NCBI GenBank assembly: GCA_014155875.1
Contig: JACEFZ010006323.1
Span: forward strand, 277,501 to 341,500
Source of the DNA: Cepaea nemoralis
Taxonomy: Eukaryota > Mollusca > Gastropoda > Stylommatophora > Helicidae
Reading direction: 5' to 3'
Length of the DNA stretch: 64,000 nt
Shown here: in pieces, positions 59,341 to 64,000 of the stretch
Layout: the number at the start of each line of letters is the position of its first letter
Numbering within the stretch: the first letter of the stretch is position 1
Made by a program: the position numbers and the translations under genes
The notes under the pieces: generated by a model
The model's database searches: none
The model's input: the letters and a program-made list of their open reading frames with translations, nothing else
What the model was told of the DNA's origin: nothing

Positions 59341-60119
59341 TCAGCAACTTGATTTATTAATTGGCGTTCCGTGTGTGGTATTGTTCATACTGGACTTGAT
59401 AAATACAGTTTAATTTGGTGTACTGTGACAATAGTTCTGTCACAGATGGAGTAGGTATAGCCGTGGTTATAGTAGGTATATCCGTTGACTGATTCAGCAG
59501 CAAATACTGTTTGCTTTGCTGCTTTTTTAATTCAATTGTGTATTCGTTTCATAGGTGCAAATTCGGTAGAAACAACAGTTTTATATAATCTTATCTAGCC
59601 AAACAGATAACTTGCGGCCCCAAGGCCGAAAACTAAACCTGCCTCCAGTCTCCACCTGCCTAACAACTCCACCTCAGTGAAACCTTATATTAGTCTTTGG
59701 AAACAACAGAAAACCTTGTTTATGTAAAGGATCAGTACCCAGAAGGCACCCACGCGAGATTCTCAATGTCACGAATACAGCAATGCATGAGGTCGTTTAG
59801 CACTGCCAGAGATTTCCCACAGGGTGCATTTACATAAACATTTATACGGTGGAAGACGTGTTGCCAATTAGCCCAACAACTCGAAAAGTCGCATGTTTGT
59901 CACTGTGTTCCCTCGGCAGCGTGCTCGGTACGTGGTCAAAAACAAATGGTTAAAACATTGCTCGTAGAGAAACGTATTTGATCGTTCGACTAATTTCCCA
60001 TTATGGTCATGATATGCATGTAATGAAGAGGAACTTACGCACTACGTCACTGTCACTGAATGTAGAAAGAAGGCACTGGAATGTTATATCAGAACCTGTT
60101 CTGATGACATCACCATAAT
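59341..60119. other. Unannotated spacer
   Basis: No recognised gene or repeat. Confidence 0.4.
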
Positions 60120-60478
60120 CATGCAGCATGCCGACAAGCGGCCATGGCTATAGCTCGTTATCCAGGATCTTGAATCAGCTTTGTATATCCTCCCGATTAT
60201 GTCATGTGACCAAGATATCTACCTCTTTGCCTTTCTCTTGCTCTTGTCAGATCACGTCAGCCATTTGTCGCTATGTTTTCAAGTGTATTTCTTACCATAA
60301 CGTGCTTAAACAAGGTTGATGTATACATCTTTAATCAATGTACGCTTTTCATTTGTTTCTTGCAGGCCTGCCTCGTGTGTTTTTCGGACCGTTCTTGACT
60401 TATTAAGCAATTTCCTCAGAAACCAAATTCCCACTGTCATCAGTTCTTCTTTATGGCAATTTATTGGTTGTGTTGCAT
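60120..60478 (-). mobile_element. LINE 3' fragment
   Basis: Minus strand is parallel to the RTE-like tail (TVGIWFLRKLLNKS near 60430, then a decayed FKHVMVRNTLE segment near 60290). Many indels. Confidence 0.6.
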
Positions 60479-60479
60479 T

Positions 60480-61075
60480 TGCTCACTTTGAATTCAAGCT
60501 TGGTCTATACTCAAGCTACAACTTCTAATGCTCTGGACTAATTTTTGCGTGCGGATTAGCTTTCCGTATTACCAGTGTCCCACCCCAACAGGCGAACCTA
60601 CTCCGACTTCTGGGTTACTTTTGCTAGCTTGCGTTCGCTAGCTGTGAACTCCAGCGTGAAGTCCTGTATGTCGGATGAAGACATCCTGTTGCCCAACATC
60701 AGTGTGATGTCATACCGGACTGAGGTTTGCGTGATTATCCGTTGTCCCATGTCTGGCTTATTGGTGTGTAGACTGGTGGTTCCTCGCCGTGCAGGCAGAT
60801 AATTTCCGACTTCGGAGGAATCAGCGATGCTACTAACGTTAGCCAGGACCCCGAAGGGACCTGTTGCCCAGGACGCGCGACTAGGACGTGTCAGTAGGTC
60901 TTGGCCAGTATAAAACCTGGCCCTGGTGCCTTGGAAACACCTCTGCGTCCCTGGCGTACTTTTAATTTACGTCCCCAAGTCAAGGACGAGAAGTTCACAT
61001 TTTAGTCAAACTGACCAGTGTAGGGGTTGAAGTGACTACCTCGCACCAACACAACGGTAGATTCACGATACATTC
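60480..61075 (-). mobile_element. SINE family A interrupted by a 334-bp insertion
   Basis: Right part 60957-61075 (minus: GACGTAAATTAAAAGT end; ACTTCTCGTCCTTGACTTGG; head region near 61040) and left part 60480-60622 (CCGACTTCTGGGTTACTTTT, GTGCGGATTAGCTTTCCGTA). TACTTTT is duplicated at 60616-60622 and 60957-60963. Confidence 0.8.
60623..60956. mobile_element. Unknown 334-bp insertion with 7-bp TSD
   Basis: GC-richer than its surroundings, no similarity to other repeats here. Contains GGCCAGTATAAAACCTGGCC at 60903-60922, a TATA-like box framed by inverted GGCCAG/CTGGCC. No reading frame of note. Confidence 0.55.
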
Positions 61076-61260
61076 TTTCTGTCTGCGTAAGATTGGTTGG
61101 AAACACCTAATTTCTAGTACTTCGGCATATTTGAGCAATCATTTATTTTCAGCACATCGAGTAATAGAAAATATACCAGTATGGATGGAAAAGAGAGGTA
61201 ATCAGCCTTTCGGAAACCCCATACAGTCGCAAGACCAGTAAAGCTCGGCCATCTCTCAAT
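61055..61260 (+). repeat. Unclassified interspersed repeat, copy 2 (rearranged)
   Basis: See 59091. CATTCTTTCTGTCTGCGTAA and GGAAACACCTAATT are direct; GAGGTAATCAGCCTTTCGGA is the inverse of the copy-1 segment. Confidence 0.45.
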
Positions 61261-61616
61261 AACTGCTAAATTGTGGTAAGACCTCCCTTTATGACAGTGA
61301 ATATTGGAGTGTGAACGAATACATTGCGAAGATTTGCAGGCAGAGCAGATGTTTATGAGACCAGCGCTGCGAATACCTATAGCTTGGAGAGTATCTAGCA
61401 ACGATTGTCTAGAATAAACTACTAAAACTATAACATTATTTACAACTTTATAAAATAAAAAGAGACAAACACTTTTGTCTGGTCTTTTAATAAGAAGCGA
61501 GACATTGGGGGATCTTCGTGGCCACTAGCAAGATCAGCAGTAGACGAGGCAGAGGCAGACCGAGAGAAACGATGCTGGATGGTTTACGATAATGACTTGC
61601 AGTAATGTCATCTACA

Positions 61617-62180
61617 TACAATGGGGGTTTCAAATGAAAACCTTACAAACGTGATAGAAATGACAATAATCATGTCATTATCTTGTAGCCTGTCAATATT
61701 GTTGAGAGAATGCCGAGAATGTTAAGCACGTGAAACCACTGTGCAGACGAATATGGTAACGCCATAAAGACAGTTTAAAGATGGCCGCCCAACTTTTGGA
61801 GTGACATGCACCAATTTGGAGCCGTGTTTATTTATCCGTTTTAAATCAGTGAAACCTATAGACATTCATCGGCGAATTCAGGTCCAGTATACTGATGCAT
61901 GCCTGTCAGTCCAGCAAATGTATGAGTGGAGTAGGAAGTTCCAAAATGGTATGACTTATGTGACAGACTGTTCACGACCGGGTCAGATATATCGAGCAGT
62001 GACCAAGTGAAATTTTTTTTTTCTGCATGAATTCAAGCTCTTTATCGGCGCTGGAGGATTTGCGTTGAACGCTGTGGTGACAACATCACAAAATGATGCA
62101 TTAGTTCTTTATTTTTTCAGAGTATATTTAAAAACAATAAAAAGTAAACATTTAAGGTTTTCAGTTAAAGCACCCTCGTA
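61617..62180 (+). mobile_element. mariner-derived non-autonomous element, copy 2
   Basis: TA at both ends, right end AAAGCACCCTCG; inner scraps QQMYEWSRKFQNGMTYVTDC and a C-terminal RRWRICVERC-like stretch, with the same missing middle as 28792-29342. Confidence 0.88.
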
Positions 62181-62245
62181 TGTGATCCAGAACACCAAAG
62201 ACCGAGTTGTGTGGAGAGACATGAAAGCCTACGCCCTTTGCCAAG

Positions 62246-62264
62246 AATCAGTATGATGATGGTG

Positions 62265-62315
<51 letters not shown>

Positions 62316-62320
62316 GTGAT
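62246..62320 (+). repeat. (GAT)n microsatellite
   Basis: LINE tail expanded to about 75 bp of GATGAT with GGT variants. Confidence 0.95.
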
Positions 62321-62335
62321 GTGTGATATGTATGG

Positions 62336-62970
62336 GTGCGCTCGGGCGTTTGGGTTTCCCCTCGATATTTAAACAGGAATTTCCGTTAAGAAAGCTAAAA
62401 CATCTGAAATGACTTCGGTAACAGCAACACCGCACCAAACTGAACCCGTTCACAAATATCCGTCGAAATCGCCCCTGAGCAGTGATAGCTTTATACCGGC
62501 ATGCTTCTGAGAGGGGCTCTGTCAAGTTTACACGGGTCACAGTCTAACGCAGTTATGCAAGTCGGCAGAGACGCGGACTCCTGAGGCCGCTTTCATTTTG
62601 TGCCGCCATGCCAATCGGATTTTCTCTTTCCGGCCGCAGTTATTGATTGCTTTTTCCTGACACTACTAATGCGTAATCGATAGGCGCTATGTTTGGTCCC
62701 AGCTAGGTTAACTGAGAATGGTTCTTAAATAAAATAAAAAGTCCTTCTGTCTCGACGACACCCCTTCAGATTCCTTGTTTAACTCCATCTTTTCTCGGTA
62801 ATTGCTCGAGGCCGTCTGTGTGTATTTATGTGGTTGTTGTGTCCGGTGTCCGGGTCATTTACAGACAGATTAGGGTAGGGTATTGGGGAGGTGTTTGATA
62901 TATTAACATTTAAAAGAGACAGATTGGGGGGGGGGGGGGAGAGACAGTCTAGTAAAAAGGCAGACAGAGG
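62336..62970. other. CpG-containing non-repetitive region
   Basis: Mixed-composition sequence with many CpGs and no repeat family seen. It contains TGCCGCCATGCCAATCGG near 62600, which resembles YY1 and CCAAT (NF-Y) sites. It could be a promoter or conserved element, but no gene is seen beside it. Confidence 0.3.
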
Positions 62971-62974
62971 AAGA

Positions 62975-63015
62975 AAATTAGAGAGGAGAGGAGAGGAGAG
63001 AAGAGAGAGAGAGAA

Positions 63016-63046
<31 letters not shown>

Positions 63047-63132
63047 GAGGGAGAGAGAAAGACATAACAAGCAAGACTGACAGAAATCGGACTGGCTTAC
63101 AGACAAATTTAGAGCGATAGAGAAACAGAGAT

Positions 63133-63224
<92 letters not shown>

Positions 63225-63368
63225 GGCAGACAGACAAGTTTTAGAGAGAGACAGAGGAAGAGGGATTAATAAAGAGAGAGACAGAAAAAAAGAGAGAGAT
63301 GAGACATACATACAGACAGACAAGATTTAGAGAGAGATAAAGAAATAAAGAGAGAGAGAGAGAGAGAT

Positions 63369-63428
<60 letters not shown>

Positions 63429-63570
63429 GGCAGACAGACAAGTTTTAGAGAGAGACAGAGGAAGAGGGATTAATAAAGAGAGAGACAGAAAAAAAGAGAG
63501 AAATGAGACATACAGAGAGACAGACAAGATTTAGAGAGAGATAAAGAAATAAAGAGAGAGAGAGAGAGAT

Positions 63571-63657
<87 letters not shown>

Positions 63658-63660
63658 AAT
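62975..63660 (+). repeat. (GA)n microsatellite with a duplicated 225-bp composite block
   Basis: Long GAGAGA tracts separated by two copies of a segment with GGTGGCAGACAGACAAGTTT, AGAGGAAGAGGGATTAATAA and GACAGACAAGATTTAGAGAG (near 63222 and 63424). Ser/Leu-rich frames are artefacts. Confidence 0.95.
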
Positions 63661-63897
63661 TAGACTGGAAGATAAACAGTCGTTTGGCTAGACAGACATA
63701 CTGACAGACAGACTGACAGGCAAGCGAATTAACAGACGGATTTGCAGGCAGACAAACAAACCGCCAAACAGATAGACATGAAAACAGACAAACGGATTGA
63801 CCAACAAATGTACAGACAGACGCACAGTCAGACAGACAGAAGACAGAAAGACATAAAGCAGATAGACATAAGACAGACAGAAAGACAGACAATCAGA
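63661..63897 (+). repeat. Degenerate CAGA-rich repeat
   Basis: Imperfect GACAGACAGA/AACAGACA tetranucleotide-type sequence. Confidence 0.8.
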
Positions 63898-64000
63898 AGA
63901 GGTCTCGTGGTGAAGTAGTTACGCCGCCTGCCACGCGCTCCGAAGGCCGTGTGTATGTTACCGGATTCCGTCTTTCTGTTCGAGGGCGAGATTGGTTCGA
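63898..64000 (+). mobile_element. SINE family B, cut by the window end
   Basis: Head GGTCTCGTGGTGAAGTAGTT, GCGCTCCGAAGGCCGTG, TACCGGATTCCGTCTTTCTG. The rest lies outside the window. Confidence 0.7.

Larger units (their letters stand above)
61400..62335 (+). mobile_element. LINE 3' end split by a mariner-type element
   Basis: 61400-61616 is the RTE-like tail (GRGRGRPRET-like near 61540, MLDGL, then decayed), and 62181-62245 resumes with ATCCAGAACACCAAAGACCG, GTGTGGAGAGACATGAAAGC and CTACGCC, ending in (GAT)n to 62335. In the uninterrupted copy at 4450-4490 the same sequence is continuous. Confidence 0.85.

Noticed and set aside
62978..63892. Several Ser/Leu-rich and Cys-containing frames
   Set aside because: Translations of (GA)n and CAGA repeats.

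Overview
This is animal nuclear DNA, probably from a mollusc. Three things support that: the only host coding exon encodes a metazoan Shaw-type (Kv3) potassium channel; a 5' scrap of 18S rRNA has the lophotrochozoan/mollusc-like form after the universal start; and the rest is typical of a large mollusc genome, with tRNA-derived SINEs, RTE-like LINEs, mariner and hAT remnants, and very many minisatellites. No bacterial-style genes or operons are present.

Host gene: one exon at about 31974-32489 on the minus strand encodes the first 172 residues (the whole T1 tetramerisation domain with its zinc site) of a Shaw/Kv3 channel and ends in a consensus GTGAGT donor. No transmembrane exon was found lower in the window, so positions 1-31973 look like the first part of a very long intron. 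The right half (32.5-64 kb) would be the upstream flank or a 5' intron.

Layout: 0-9.5 kb has SINEs, LINE 3' ends and one 2.9-kb RTE-like LINE (4958-7857) with frameshifts. 10.0-12.36 kb is a 31-bp minisatellite. 12.4-20.3 kb has LINE/SINE scraps plus a 54-bp and a 34-bp minisatellite. 20.5-21.9 kb and 27.0-28.6 kb hold a repeat family with 18S and 28S rRNA pieces; the second block lies inside a mariner element (25737-28731). 28.8-32 kb has a mariner-derived MITE and SINEs. 32.75-33.77 kb is a 42-bp minisatellite derived from a SINE tail. 34-37.4 kb is nested SINEs and hAT/palindromic MITEs. 37.75-41.5 kb has TCTG/AT microsatellites, a 1.8-kb GGA purine tract and an uncharacterised repeat. 41.5-46.8 kb is LINE and SINE debris. 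46.87-49.0 kb is a 50-bp satellite. 50.75-52.88 kb is a GAT-rich array grown from a LINE tail. 53-57.6 kb shows layered minisatellites with nested LINE insertions. 57.9-64 kb is lower-repeat sequence, another nested mariner/LINE pair, and a long GA microsatellite.

The main theme is that several tandem arrays can be traced to the ends of transposable elements (SINE A tail to 42-bp array; LINE GAT tail to 2-kb array; 54-bp array joined to a LINE 3' end). Several insertions can be ordered in time by nesting and exact target-site duplications. Coordinates of degenerate repeats are approximate. All family assignments were made by eye without database searches.
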